From assembly GCA_944470555.2 (NCBI GenBank), contig OX104132.1:8379755-8443754 (forward strand): a stretch of DNA of 64,000 nucleotides, written 5' to 3'. The stretch's first letter is position 1. Every line of letters starts with the position of its first letter. Below are positions 34,205 to 46,129 of this stretch, one piece after another. The stretch comes from Heterobilharzia americana. Its lineage: Eukaryota > Platyhelminthes > Trematoda > Strigeidida > Schistosomatidae. The translations under genes were made by a program, and so were the position numbers. Below the pieces are notes generated by a model, which searched no databases, was not told the DNA's origin, and worked only from the letters and a program-made list of their open reading frames with translations.

Positions 34205-35802
34205 GTAAGTTTTGTGCACGTATGTTTTTGAAAGAAGAGTTGTGTCATGTGTTTTATAGCGATAACTATAATATATTTCTATACAAATAAAATACTTTAT
34301 CAACGAGCTGACCATCCAGTCCAAAGACGGTAAATAAGAATGCACCATTTTGTGATAAAAGGAAAATCATTTGATTACACTGATTTCATTACTTCTCTGG
34401 AAAATTGTATCACTTTCAAAGGGAAGGTTAACAAAAGTATCTTATCACAAAGACAAAAGACTGGTCCGTTACTTGTCAGCGTGTGTCAGTGAGATATCCA
34501 AACATCCATCGAAGCACAAGTACAATACACAACTGCACGGTGGAAGGTAGACGACATACAAAGACTGCATGCTGGTGACGACTTATGTTTGTTTATGTGC
34601 GGTTGAAATAATGACACATCAATATTCGATATCAAACCTAAGGTTTTTTCAACATGAAAACCGAATCAATCAATGAGTTCGTAAACTTGGATCCATTTTG
34701 GTGACTTGAATGTCTGATAAAGTAGGATTATGCTGAAAAACAAGCAGTTTCTACTGTTATACATGATACCAGTTATTGAGTCAATAGCTACCAATTTTGT
34801 TGCCGATTCGAATCCTGTCGTGGCCTCAATTTTTTACTTCACCTTCTGTCGTCACTTGGTATCACCTCAATTCTGCTGTCTCAGGTAGTTAAGTTGACAA
34901 CAAATATATTTAGTATATGAAAGGGGTGAAAGATAAGTAATGGATAGGAAACATTTCAATGATGTTTGTTTATTAAGTATTCCCTGTTTAAGGTAGAGAT
35001 GAGGAATGTACAAACTCATTCTGCATACAAAGAACAGGATTATTAGCTTGAATTTCCACAGCTTTTGCGATATGTAGAAGACCAGTTCAAATACTTTTGG
35101 GGAAATCAGATAGTATGCGATGAGTAATCTTGAAATTATTATTCTTATCTACCAAGTGTCCACTGTCAATGAGGTGAGATAAAACAGACCTGATGGATTT
35201 TATCTATCTCTTTCCTAATCATGAAGGTAGAAGCTCAGCAACACGTCTGCTAAGTTGTCTAGTAGAAGTAGTACCACGCATATGACTTTCTCCACAGGAA
35301 CAGCTAAACTTGTAAATACGCATAGAAATGGCAAAACTAGATAACGTATTTTTTTGTTTTTCGCAACAAAAATTGACTGGCTGGGAAATGGTAGACAGAG
35401 TTACTCAGCGTAGAATCTTGAATGTTTTGTTCTAATTTACTTGATGGGGAATTTAAAAAATCTTAATACCGGTGATAAATGGATGTCCCAAGAGGTAGTC
35501 TGAATTCTAGGTTATTTCATTATTTATGGTTTCTTACTTCCTGGGACTTACCAGTAAATCATATTTTTGCAGCCACAAAGTTACTAAGTTTAGCGTTAAT
35601 CTATTTTGGTTGAATTCTGAGGTAAGACTGCACAACACTTCTTGTATATACATGCACACCCTCCTGAATAATACTAATGGATGTTCGAAACTGATATTAT
35701 CTTGGTTACGTATGTCTGAAAGTGACTACTCCTCTGCCTAATAAATGGAAAATGCAGTAAGATAACAGGCGTATTGAGCATCAAAATCTGAACAAAGTAT
35801 AA

Positions 35803-35807
<5 letters not shown>

Positions 35808-35852
<45 letters not shown>
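35808..35852. repeat. (TA)n microsatellite
   Basis: About 45 bp of uninterrupted TA repeats. Confidence 0.95.
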
Positions 35853-35858
<6 letters not shown>

Positions 35859-36522
35859 CTTAACTATTTATTTCTAGGATTTCATATGCTATTGGTTTTT
35901 ACCTCTTCAACCATTCTGGTATTTACGCGTAGACTCACGTGCTTTTTCTCGAAACTCCGAAGTAGCACGATTTGTTGTGAAAGGCTTCAGGGATTCAGAG
36001 CTTATTATACGGATCTGGGCAATTTTATCGCACACAATAAAATAGACATTACAGTATTTATGAATTACCACAAGCGATTTATATCATTTGTTCTGGAAAA
36101 AAAAGCTTTAATAATTTAAAGATCCTCATAGATTATTCAGAATATTAATAATTTCAGCGAACAGTTGTTTCCAGCAACTTCTTCAGGCTCTACAGATATA
36201 AATTCATGAGAATTCTTGAAATACAGTGGTCAATTATTATTATTATTTTTTTTATTATTATTATTTGTCCTTTGGGTTCCCAGTGGAACACAGGGCTTCG
36301 GTAGCACGTCGCCATCCCCCTCTGTTCTCTCTAGTCTTGTAAATCTGGCTCCACGACTCCCCAGAAGCTCTCATTTCCTCCTCACACGATCTCCTCCATG
36401 TCACCCTCGCCTCGGACGCCCAACATGCCGTATCCCCTTAGAGTCCCACTCGAGGGCCTGGTCTGGTCTAGAGCGTGATGTCCCCGAACGGTCTTCTTAG
36501 TGTATGTCCAATCCTAACCATC

Positions 36523-38000
36523 TCAACTTTCTTCTGCATATTTGTTGGGCGATAGGTTCTTGGTTGGTTCGTTGCCAGGCCAGAGTTCCTTGTTGCTTAT
36601 TCTTATTATTCTACCCATCTGAGCTTCAGTAACGAGCGTAGGCAGTTGTCGATGAATATCTGTAGTTTGTTGGAAATGCTTTTCGTAACGCGCCAAGTCT
36701 CTGAACCATATGGAAGCGCTGACTTGACTGAATAAGTGATGAAAATCCGGATGTTGTTCACGCTTTATGCTGAGTGCAGAAGATCTCCACACTGGTTTCA
36801 AGTCAATGAACGTCTGTCTTGCTGTCTTTCTGATCCTGGCTGGCTTTGACATCCTCATCTGTGCTGTGCCGCCTGTAGTTGAAACGATGCTGCCTGCCTA
36901 GGCAGGTGAAAGAGACTACTTCCTTTGGATTTCTCCCCCTGATGGTGATTGGAGCTTGTTGTTGTTGTTGGTGGTCTTCATTGGGTATCATCATCATCTC
37001 TATCTTCTCTACGTTCACTTGAAGTCTTGTCTTCACTGCCTCTTCTGTCAACTTGTTAGTTTTCGCCTGTAGATCTCCGAGTTTGTGCGACATTAGACAC
37101 AAGCCATCGGCGAAATCCAAATCTTCTAGGGTCTTTTCCTCGGTTCAGCGTATCCTCCTCTTCTCGCTCCTCACAGTTTCTTGTATGGTCCAGTCCAGTC
37201 GACCACAATTAGGAAGATCATCGGTGATGGTAGGCGGAAACCTTGTCTTACTTTTATCTTCACTTCAAAAGCATCACCGAGCTTTCCATTGTGAATCAAT
37301 TGGCATGTAGCATCATATATCATATAGTTGTTGAATGAGGTTGATAAAGGTTTGTGGCACTAAAGCCGTAGTGTTGAAGCAGCTGCCAAATTACTTCTCA
37401 GTCGACGCTGTCGAAGGCCTTTTCAAAGTCGATGAAGCTGAGGTAGAGATTGAGTTGACTGCCATCCTATACTCGATTTTATGATGATGCGTAGCGTAGC
37501 GTTGAAATTTCGTCCGAGCATGATTTGTACTTCCTGAAGTCAGCCAGCCTGTTCCAGTCGTAATTTTGAATACAGAGAATTTTTCAGTCTCTCCAGGATG
37601 ATGCGGCTTAATATTTTGCTTGGGGTGGACAGAAGCATGATTCCGCGCCAGTTCTTACAAAGACTTAGATCGCCCTTCTTAGGAAGTTTGACAAAGTAGC
37701 TCTTCTTCCGATCGACAGGCGCCTTTCCCTCCTTCCAAACCTTCTGCAATAATGGTGTGAGCATGTCCGCTGATGTCTCTGCATCTGTTTTCAGTGCTTC
37801 TAGAGGAATTCCATCTGGTCCTACTCCTTCCCCTCATTTCAGCAACTCTATGACGTTCAGGACTTCACTACTACTTTTGTCGGAGGGTTTGTGTTCACTG
37901 ATAGTTCTGTGGCTGGGCTGCAGGTGGTGATCGATTCAACAGTTTTTTGAAGTGGTCAGCCCATTGTTCCTTTTCTTTGGTAATTAGGTTTCCTTCATCA
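36523..38000 (-). pseudogene. B4 reverse transcriptase remnant
   Basis: On the minus strand the NWRGIMLLSTPSKILSRIIL block lies at about 37650, motif A FIDFEKAFDSVD near 37420, and a motif C region at about 37120, where the reading is DFADGLCLMSHKLGD, so FADD has become FADG and one catalytic Asp is lost. The C-terminal FTYLG-like and FIDLKPVWRSSALS blocks follow. Several frame breaks are present. Confidence 0.75.
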
Positions 38001-38640
38001 TCTTTTATTGGTTTCATCTGCGGTAATCTCTTCCCAGATCGAGAGTAACCTGGTCAATTGATATAGTGTTGTCAGGTCTCTCCTACCAACAGCCTGTTCT
38101 ACTTCACTTGCCAATGTGTCGTAGAAGTGTCATTTGTCTTTCTGCACACTCTTCTTCACTTCTTTATCCAATGTGGTGTTTTGTACGTTGTACTCAGTTC
38201 CTCTTCTCATCGTTCATCATTGAACTGGTTTATCTTCTGCTTCATCATCCTCCTCTCCCTGCTCTATCAGCTTCCATGTGTCCGTCGAGATCCATTCCTT
38301 ATCTTCTTTCTTCTTCCTTCCTAACACGGTTATGCAGATTTCTCTCCACATAGCTTTCAAAGAGTCCCAGTGTTCATCCAAATAGGTTTCTTCAGGGATG
38401 TTGCTCGATATCTCTCATTTTGTTTGTTCTGATGGCTGACGTGAAGATGTCCTTTGTAGTTTTGTCCTTCAGTTCACTTTCTGTTCTGGGTGTTGAACTT
38501 CAACTGTGGTCTATCACCAACTTCCTTGAAGGCTTCCAACTTGATTTTGAAGGTTCCTTGCACTAGACAATGAATGGTGTGAACCTACATCTGCTCTCCT
38601 CCCTTGATCTTGTGTCCAGTAGGCGGCGTCTCCACTTTCT

Positions 38641-39353
38641 TCACATTGAGATGAAGTCGATCTGATTTTTAGTGTGTCCATCTCGTGAAATCCATGTCGC
38701 TTTGTGGATATCCTTGTGCTTGAACACAGTGCCTCCAATTACCAAATCGTTGAATGCGCAGAAATCTGCAAACAATTCTCCATTCTCGTTCATTTCACCG
38801 AGTGCTTCTCGACCCATGGTTAGTTCTCTTCCTGTATTGTCCACTCCCAGTTTGGCATTCATGTCGCCCATTAGAATTTGGATGTCGCCAACTGAGGTCT
38901 TGTCCAGTGCTGATTGCAGTTGTCTGTAGGATTTCTCCTGCTTCTCTTGATCTGCATTATTTGTAGATGCATAGCGTAGCATTGTATGATTGTAACTTTC
39001 TTTCTTTTTGATTTCAATCCTGCAGTCATAATCCTGCAGGAGGAGATTGGTTGCCACTGCATGAGAGCCTTTGATGCTCTTGGGGACATCACGATAGCCA
39101 CTCCAAAACTCAGTGTGCTCGTGGTTGTCGTCTCGGTGACAATATCGGAGTAGATTATTGACTGTCCAGTTGACAGTTGGGAGAGTCCACTTTCATTCCA
39201 TCTGCTTTCGCAGATTCCTAGCACTTCTATGCCATATCTCCTCATCTCTTTGGCAATCTGAGCAGCCTTGCTAGGTTCAAACACTGTTCGGACATTCCAT
39301 GTTCCCATCCTTACTTTCGCTTTCATCGAGAGAAGAGAAGACATATCGGCCAA
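38641..39353 (-). pseudogene. B4 endonuclease, frameshifted
   Basis: It carries the same two-frame endonuclease as B3 (VRMGTWNVRTVFEPSKAAQI to IIQCYA, then ILMGDMNAKLG to NQIDFISM) and the same shift and stop. The predicted amino acids are identical to those of B2 and B3 over this part. Confidence 0.8.
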
Positions 39354-40011
39354 TTGGCTTCCCGAAGGCTTTCACCAACTGGCGTCATTTCGTCTCCCCG
39401 ATTCCAGTGAGGAATAAGTTTATTTTTGTCTTTTATATTTCGTTTGTGCTTTGAAGTTGCCTTAGCGATTGGATTGATTCTACGAGGTAGGGTTGCTAGC
39501 CCTATGCCCAACCTTCCCTCTTTATCCGGGCTTACGACCGGCTAGTAACTGGTCAACTAGTTACCTTAGCGAGGTTCGCTTATCAAAGGGCAGATTAATG
39601 TAATAATCATCTCAATATCAATATTGTCAATATTAAGGGGAAATTAAGATCGAATGAACTGGATTTTATTTGTCATCTGGTGGAATAGTAGTCAATCTAG
39701 TGTGTTAGTTGTGCAGTGAAATTAATATGGACAAAATAAGTAAGAAATGATATAAAATCTACAGATAACGTTTCATTTATATACATCTATCTGGGATATT
39801 AATGTGTATATCTGTCTGTTTGTTTTCTAGGGGCCAAATAATCATTAGTTAGCTATGAGTTATATTCATTTGTAGTGAAACATCATGTGAGTGCAATAAG
39901 GAATAAAAAATGTGAAGTGTTGCGTAAGGGTTAAAAATGACTGCTGTTAATGGTATGAATAAACGAGGGCATAAACTAATAACAGAAGAAGAAGAATCTT
40001 TATGCATGAAT

Positions 40012-40033
40012 TGAGAGAGAGAGAGAGAGAGAA
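40012..40033. repeat. (GA)n microsatellite
   Basis: About eleven GA units, continuing into GA-rich sequence. Confidence 0.9.
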
Positions 40034-40184
40034 AGTAGAAGAAAGAAGTGGTAGGTTAAAAAAAAATTCCTGGTAGGAAAATTTGTTAAAAACATGAACG
40101 ATTCAACCCTATATAGCAATGGGAAATGACCAGCATCATAACAACAGCTGATACCTGTTGCATAATAGCTGGCTCTCATGTCTT

Positions 40185-40335
40185 ATTTGCCTAGTGGAGA
40201 GCGCCCTGACGTTTGAAGCGAAGGGTACTGGCTTCGAGTTCCGGTGTGAAAAATACCACTCACTGGGGTACAGGTACATCCACCTGACGTGTCTTAAGTA
40301 GGACGAAACGCCATCTTGAATTCCTCTGCGAGCCA
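40185..40335 (+). repeat. Sm-alpha-like SINE with decayed hammerhead
   Basis: The copy has a degraded tRNA-like head (CTAGTGGAGAGCGCCCTGACG, then TTCGAGTTCCGGTG) and the family block ATACCACTCACTGGGGTACAG. The hammerhead is decayed: CTGACGT for CUGANGA, GTCT and GGAC around a loop, and GAAACGCCATC before TTGAATTCC. The last base of the core box is changed, so cleavage is unlikely. Confidence 0.65.
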
Positions 40336-41558
40336 CCATGCAGACGAGATCATTAGGAATGTGTTCACCTTGTTGTGGACTAAGGTAGACAAAGTGGATA
40401 CCCGCATTTCTTCTGAACGCATAGATCAGCTTTCCTTGTGTTGATACCAATGACTGGCTATTGGCAAGATTCATAATCGCGCCCCTTTGAAGAGACTGCA
40501 ATCGACAATATATCACAGAAAAGATGTGATCTACTTTGGTTTGATGTCTAGTATCTACTAAATGTGAATTTATTTTTAGAACACAAGCATGATACAGCAA
40601 GGGCACCAAAAAATTCGCCACACAAAATAATATAACAATATTATGCAGACAGAATTAAGCGAAGTGGACAAAGAAAAAAGAAAAGTACTATGAGAATAGG
40701 ATGATTATGAGTGCAGTCACGTAGGCTATATTCAAAACGAAACACTTATTACGTTTCAGTGGCGGAAGATATAAGGAAGCTATAGCATAACCACCGCTGG
40801 TTCCGACTCTGAGCCATATCTCATGACGTAATCTCTCGGACCCCACACAGGGAATCGTCACGCACTGGTAGATACTAACCGAATACTACCGTCCCTGATC
40901 CCACAGCCCCTTGTCATACACTGACCACCCCTTCGCTTCTTCCATCCAGTCCGAGAACTAGCAAATAGTGAGTGGTAAGGAAGCCGTTGGGGGGGGGGGA
41001 CGAGCGTAATACATGTTCCGGTCACCGAAGCTGGTGTTTCCAGATGACTACACTTATTAAGTGATGATCTCCATCATGCACAGACACCTGCTGTTGTATC
41101 TCAAGACTAGTTACTAAGTGCGAAGAGGCTGCATTCTTGATGCACTTTTTAATTCCTTTACCTAACCAAGCCTGTACCTGTTTACAAGTGCGCATGGATA
41201 GAGCCCTTTGAGTACCATCTGTGTAACTAGCTCCATCTTATGAAGACTTTCATCCATTTGATCTAGTTTTCATTTACCCACGGTATTGACTGTTTCTATA
41301 TTGAAATAATTTTACATTATGCCTTATTTTGGCCATTGTATTTCATAGAAAACGGTTGTTAGCTCAAATTGTTCTTATTCTGAAAATAGGCTTTTATTGA
41401 TTACCAGGTCTGTCTAGTTCTATTTTGACTCAACACTAAATTATCTTATGGAAGCATCTCATACAATCTGTGTTAGTGATGGAAAATTTCCAAGTCACGT
41501 TTCTCTTTTTATCCTGTTTTTTTTCACATATACTTGTTTTCATTGAACGAACAAACAG

Positions 41559-42085
41559 TGGATTCTGTAAAAATTAATTCTCGCGTAGGTCAGTCTATTC
41601 TATCTCCAATCGAGACAAAAACCTTACTACAGCATTTTCTACATCCAAAGAAATTGGGATCTTCTACGTCTACATCTTCATCTTCTTGTGTACATTTTCT
41701 TCAGCATGAATTGAATTCACCTGTAACTACCACCACCGCTGCTGCCGCCATGGCTGATACAAAATTACCTCGACAAAGTTTACCTCATTCTTTACTTGTA
41801 TCAAAATCATCCTTGAAACGCTCTGAATCAAAGAATAAATCACAAACGTGTCTATCACGCGACTCTACTGTTTATCGCAATCAACCTTCGACTAGTATTA
41901 TTACTAATACATCGTCCGTCAGTAATACTATTCCCGGTTCTACTATAAATTCAAGCATTTCATCTCAGCCTAGTCAGTTATCAAATTACAAACAGACAAC
42001 ACAAGGCGGCTGTGGTGGCGAATCGATTATTCAAACCTTCTCACCACCTCCTGTTGTTTTGCCTACACGAAGTGGTCGACGATAA
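41559..42085 (+). CDS. ARHGEF7-like: PIX-like RhoGEF, terminal coding exon
   Basis: The acceptor CGAACAAACAG leads into TG, completing a Leu codon begun at 34204. The product continues LDSVKINSRVGQSILSPIE and TKTLLQHFLHPKKLGS, then becomes Ser/Thr/Asn/Gln-rich, and ends FSPPPVVLPTRSGRR with TAA at 42083-42085. The TLDS start parallels the TLNS that follows the VIEAYC motif in vertebrate PIX. The C-terminal coiled coil and the TNL-type PDZ ligand of vertebrate beta-PIX are not visible, so this is a divergent or alternative C-terminus. No other acceptor-to-stop choice fits phase as well. Confidence 0.8.
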
Positions 42086-43370
42086 TTTTTTTTAAAACAT
42101 TCATTACCGAGCAAATTATAACCGCATCACAGTTATCTGTCTACTCTCAACAGACAAATTCATTTTAGCAATTACCTTCAACCTTATTATTATCTTGGGT
42201 CACTTATCCATTCATTGACTTGTTTGCTTACTGATCTCATTATATATTTACTCCGTCAGTTTATAACTGCTTTCCAAAGCGTCAGTCGTCTAATCACATA
42301 TTTTCACCAATATTCTTCCCTTTTTTGATCTCACTCAAGGTTTTGTAATTTTATCTCATTTTTACGCATGTGATATAAGAAATAGGGGATATTATACCCT
42401 TTTTTCCCTTGACACAGTTCTGATTTCGTGATTTATTTATTTGAAAGATTTAAACTACTCACAAGTAGTAGTAGTAGTAGTACTATTTGCAATGTTCACG
42501 CTGAAGTTTTATTTTCTGCGTAAAACAATGCTATTACTTTTTATTCCTTTGGTTTTTACTTTCATTGAAATCATTATTTCCTGTCTTAGTTCCTACTTAC
42601 CGACTGTGTTTGATATGTTGGTGCCGTTTTCATTATATTTACTGGTGATATATCATTATTATTATTACTGAATAATGGAATGAATTTCAGTTGATTTTCT
42701 TTTTTTTATCCTGTGCCTGAGTCAGTTTGCAATAACACTGTCATTCGTAAGTATCGTTGTAATGTTCTTGAGAGGATAACCACGCACGACAGATGCGCGG
42801 ACTTCAACTTCGGACGAAATAGAGAAGACTGAACTGTATAGGCGTGTCTATTATCCCTGTAGAAGAGTATTGAATTAACCCAAAACACATGCGTACATAT
42901 CCATGACATATGACCTTGTCCAGAACTTGAAACACACATACTAAAAGCAGCAAGCATTAACCGGTCAGTGAATTACCTTGAAAATGGGAGGGATAGACTG
43001 CTGGCCATGCTATAAAGATGGTACGAAGATTTGAAAATGTTGAGATTAATAATTTTTACACAAATCTGGAGCCTTTCAACAACTATGATTCAAATAGTGT
43101 TGCTACCAAAGAAAACTAAACAGTTTACCTTCATAGCGTTTGTTTTGTCTAGTGATATGCTGTAGCGGACCACATCATACTGATACGTTTTAGTTGTATG
43201 ATCTTTCCAGGTAGAAATGGTCAAATGCATATTTCTAGCCATTTGAAGTCATAGTTCGCGTATATCCAGACTACAAATCTGTAACTAATTATAATTAAAC
43301 GAGGTAGAATGCAGTTTCGTTTGATGAATAAATGTTCATACCCATCACTTGGAATATAGTAGGGCAGTCT
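42086..43370 (+). other. 3' flank of the PIX-like gene, probably including its 3' UTR
   Basis: T-rich sequence follows the stop. I could not fix a poly(A) site; no clear AATAAA lies within the first kilobase. The short hydrophobic open frame at 42441-42671 is a by-product of T-richness. A short (TAG)n run occurs at about 42465-42482. Confidence 0.45.
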
Positions 43371-43374
43371 CTAT

Positions 43375-43560
43375 TTACATCGAGCTGTGGCTTTGTTCTA
43401 TGAAGTTGACTTTCAACCAATGGGTTACCAGTTGGAAAATGGCTCGGCCTACCGAGGTTTGGGCAGCCAGGTAATATCACTGGCCTTCATGCAATAAGTG
43501 TGACGTATTGTCTACTTCACAAATATGTACAAGTTTACTGAGTGTATTTCGTATCGTTCG
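43375..43560 (+). repeat. SINE3 copy
   Basis: Family blocks CGAGCTGTGGCTTTGTTC, CGAGGTTTGGGCAGCCAGG, ATGCAATAAGTGTGACG and CTACTTCACAAATATGTACA, then TGAGTGTATTTCG. The box-B-like stretch is degraded (GGGTTACCAG). Confidence 0.7.
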
Positions 43561-44089
43561 TGGATACACTGACGTACACGGTCGACACCACCTACGAAGT
43601 TGGTCTCATCGTATCATTCCCGATTTCACTTCGAAAAATGTAAAAGCACTATGAAAATATGGTGTGTCTAAAAGATAGACAGTGTAATCTGTATTAAATT
43701 TTATCACACATTTTGAGAGAAGGACTACACTTATTTCACAGCTGTTTAATGCATGTAATCTACTTTTCTGTCAGTCTGGGATCTCATTTTCGCATACTGA
43801 CATTTCACATTCAGATTATTAAGTAGCGTTATCTATCATTATCTCATTCCTTTGGTGAGAAGCACGTCACCATTCTGATATATCCATGTTTCTTAAACTG
43901 ATGGTCTTTTTTATGAACAATACGCTACTTTGCAGCTTCGATCGTGCATCCTGAAATCCAATGGATATATAAGGTTTCTATCGTCTCATAAGTACATCAG
44001 TTTGGCCGAAAACAGTTTGAAAATTCACTTTATAACTATTCTTTAGTTTGTTTAGAAGCGAAGTGATTGCATGAACAATGCGAGAACGC

Positions 44090-44345
44090 TACTAACGCAA
44101 TGAGATACGTGGAGTGGCTATGAATAGCGATTGTTCTCCCTCAAAACCGTTTACTTCACTGAGCCGCGAAAATAACAGAGACAAAGAGTGACCTGTGACT
44201 GTAATGAACACAACTTTATTTGACGAAAAATAAAATAAAGTCACCAGGTCAAAAGTTGGATGCTTATTTTCACTGGTTATCTGTAGGACAAAGTTATCCA
44301 GGAAGGTTTTCCCCGTCCACATAGTAACATGGAGCGAAGTTGAAA
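44090..44345 (-). repeat. LTR-like dispersed repeat, minus strand
   Basis: Reverse complement relative of 8575-8930. On the minus strand it reads from ATGTTACTATGTGGACGGGG through CGTCAAATAAAGTTGTGTTC and TTTTCGCGGCTCAGTGAAG to CTCATTGCGTTAGTAGCG. The AATAAA and the shared length suggest a solo LTR of an unidentified retrovirus-like element. Confidence 0.4.
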
Positions 44346-45364
44346 CTCATATCGTCTACCTTAGCGGCTGATGGTCTGGAATACTTATTTCGATTTAAGC
44401 CACTTCCTATCAAGAACGGTCTAGCTTGAGATTCATAAATGCAGAGTGGCATAAAAATAAAGTAGTGAACAACAAGACGACTTCTTTAACTCTCGACTGC
44501 TATTATGAAACTTAAATTATTGCATGCCGTTAGTTTTCAGATGTCTGATTGTCGGTAAATAGTGTTTGATCTGAAGAGAATCATTCCTTTTTGTATTCTT
44601 ACGATGTTTTATGTTTAACATCTGTTGACCATGATTCCCATCACAAATCGAAACATAACTGGCTCATGGAAAAGCCACCTATCTCTCTGCTTCATGCTAA
44701 CACCATTGTACAGATGAAAGAGTATTCAATAAAGTGAGCAACATGATTCCACGCTTTTGAACTAATTTCCCATTTTTTGTGCAAAGAAGATTAGGCAGCG
44801 GACAATCTCTACCAGTCATCAATTGACATTGATATGTGAATGCAAAGATATTGAGGATACTATGCTAATTGAATAGGTTAGCGTATTTACTGTAACATTC
44901 TTCAGTCTCAAGCTGTTGATTCTCGAGCGCTAAGTGTTACTTTGTCGTTTCGTCTGTTGTGACAATATCGAGATTGTTGGCGTGACATCCCTGCCTGACA
45001 CATTCATGCTAGTTTATAGGATGCAGTCTAGGACAGTTTGCAGATCTGGTTGCTGTGATTATTGGCACCCATCTGAAAGTCTGCATCATCATGAGTTCTC
45101 ATGTTTCGGTGGATAATGATACGTGCATCATATCACCCTAGTGAATGTGTACAGGTGACATTTTAAGGCGTCATGTCTTATCGGTTTTAATAGACCCGTG
45201 GTGTGAGAGAATGTGTTCAATTCGTTTATACTACAGGTCCAGTAGCCATTGCTAGCAGTTCACTAAACGACGCGCACTGAAAAGACCAAAACAAGAATAT
45301 TTACGAACAATATATTTCAGGCGCACTTTGATCAGTAAAGCAAAAGAAGCGCGAAGTGTACGAG
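44346..45364. other. no gene recognised
   Basis: No exon or repeat identified with confidence. The minus-strand open frame at 45252-45569 overlaps Gypsy RT coded on the plus strand and is a shadow of it. Confidence 0.4.
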
Positions 45365-45790
45365 GCTTGAAGAAAGTGTGTGGAATGTTCTCAGACATTC
45401 CTGATGCAGACAAACATCTCAAAAATGTACAATGCCTAACAATTGAATGATATGTCTGAGGGAGGGGCTCATGTAGTAACTTCAGTTTCATTGAGGGATG
45501 AAAACAGTCCATACGGTTTTTAGGACACGTACTGGATAGTCGAGGCATACAGCCTGTACCGGACAACATTCAAGCTACTAAAGAATATTTGTCACCAGAT
45601 TCTATAAAAAGGCTACATCGCTTTCTAGGACTAGTCACTGTGCCAACATACTGCAACCGTTGACTGACTGTATACGAGGTCATTTACGCTCCTTACATTT
45701 ATCAGTTGAAGCTGTGCATTCTTTTGAAAACATCGAGAGCGAGAAAGACAAACAATGTCTACTGGTGCGTAACGCCTTGTAGACATCTTG
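45365..45790 (+). pseudogene. Ty3/Gypsy-like RT fragment
   Basis: Plus-strand pieces read MFSDIPDADKHLKNVQCL, then RFLGHVLDSRGIQPVPDN (about 45518) and LHRFLGLV (about 45610), then LQPLTDCIRGHLRS (about 45650). FLGH..S..GI.P, a KRLHRFLGL-type helix and LQPLTD are the classic end of a Ty3/Gypsy RT leading towards RNase H. Stops interrupt it and neither protease, RNase H nor integrase is seen. It is a short relic. Confidence 0.7.
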
Positions 45791-46129
45791 ACTTCGATGC
45801 ATTTTGGTGATTCTTGGTATTCTTAACTCTATCTCGCATAACCACGATTTGCGTATGAAGAATGAAGAGAGTAGTGCTCTAGCTAACTCATCCTAGAGTA
45901 TATGCTCTCTCAACACTCCTTAGGAAGCGATCGAACTGCACAAGACATAACATTCCTCTTCTTATTCACGACACCTAGGCTTACAATAATCCAGTAAATA
46001 TGTGTGAAATATTCAGCGACTTATTTGCAGCCAGTTTTCTGTAACCTACAAGTTTTTCGTGCATTACTAATACGGTCTGCACTATTAAAAGCTATTCTTC
46101 TCCACTAACGACAATAGATACGGTTGAAC

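Larger units (their letters stand above)
36232..39576 (-). mobile_element. family B retrotransposon, copy B4, minus strand, full length
   Basis: The 5' end (GCGAGGTT on the plus strand) is at about 39576 and the AAT-rich tail at 36232-36268. The endonuclease half is nearly identical to B1-B3. The RT half (about 37000-38010) matches B1 closely, including an in-frame TGA in the GPDG region near 37840. It shares with B2 the variants CCCGGATAAAG (at 39525 on the minus strand) and GACCAGGTTACTCTCGATC (near 38045). Confidence 0.9.
34205..41558 (+). other. intron of the PIX-like gene (7.4 kb)
   Basis: Contains a (TA)n tract, B4 (-), a (GA)n tract and an Sm-alpha-like SINE. The stretches 34205-35800, 35860-36228, 39580-40010 and 40340-41558 hold nothing else I can support; the run of eleven G at 40989-40999 is notable only as a homopolymer. 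Confidence 0.6.

Noticed and set aside
42441..42671. Small hydrophobic membrane protein
   Set aside because: T-rich 3' flank gives hydrophobic codons by composition; no splice signals, no conserved pattern and no second support.
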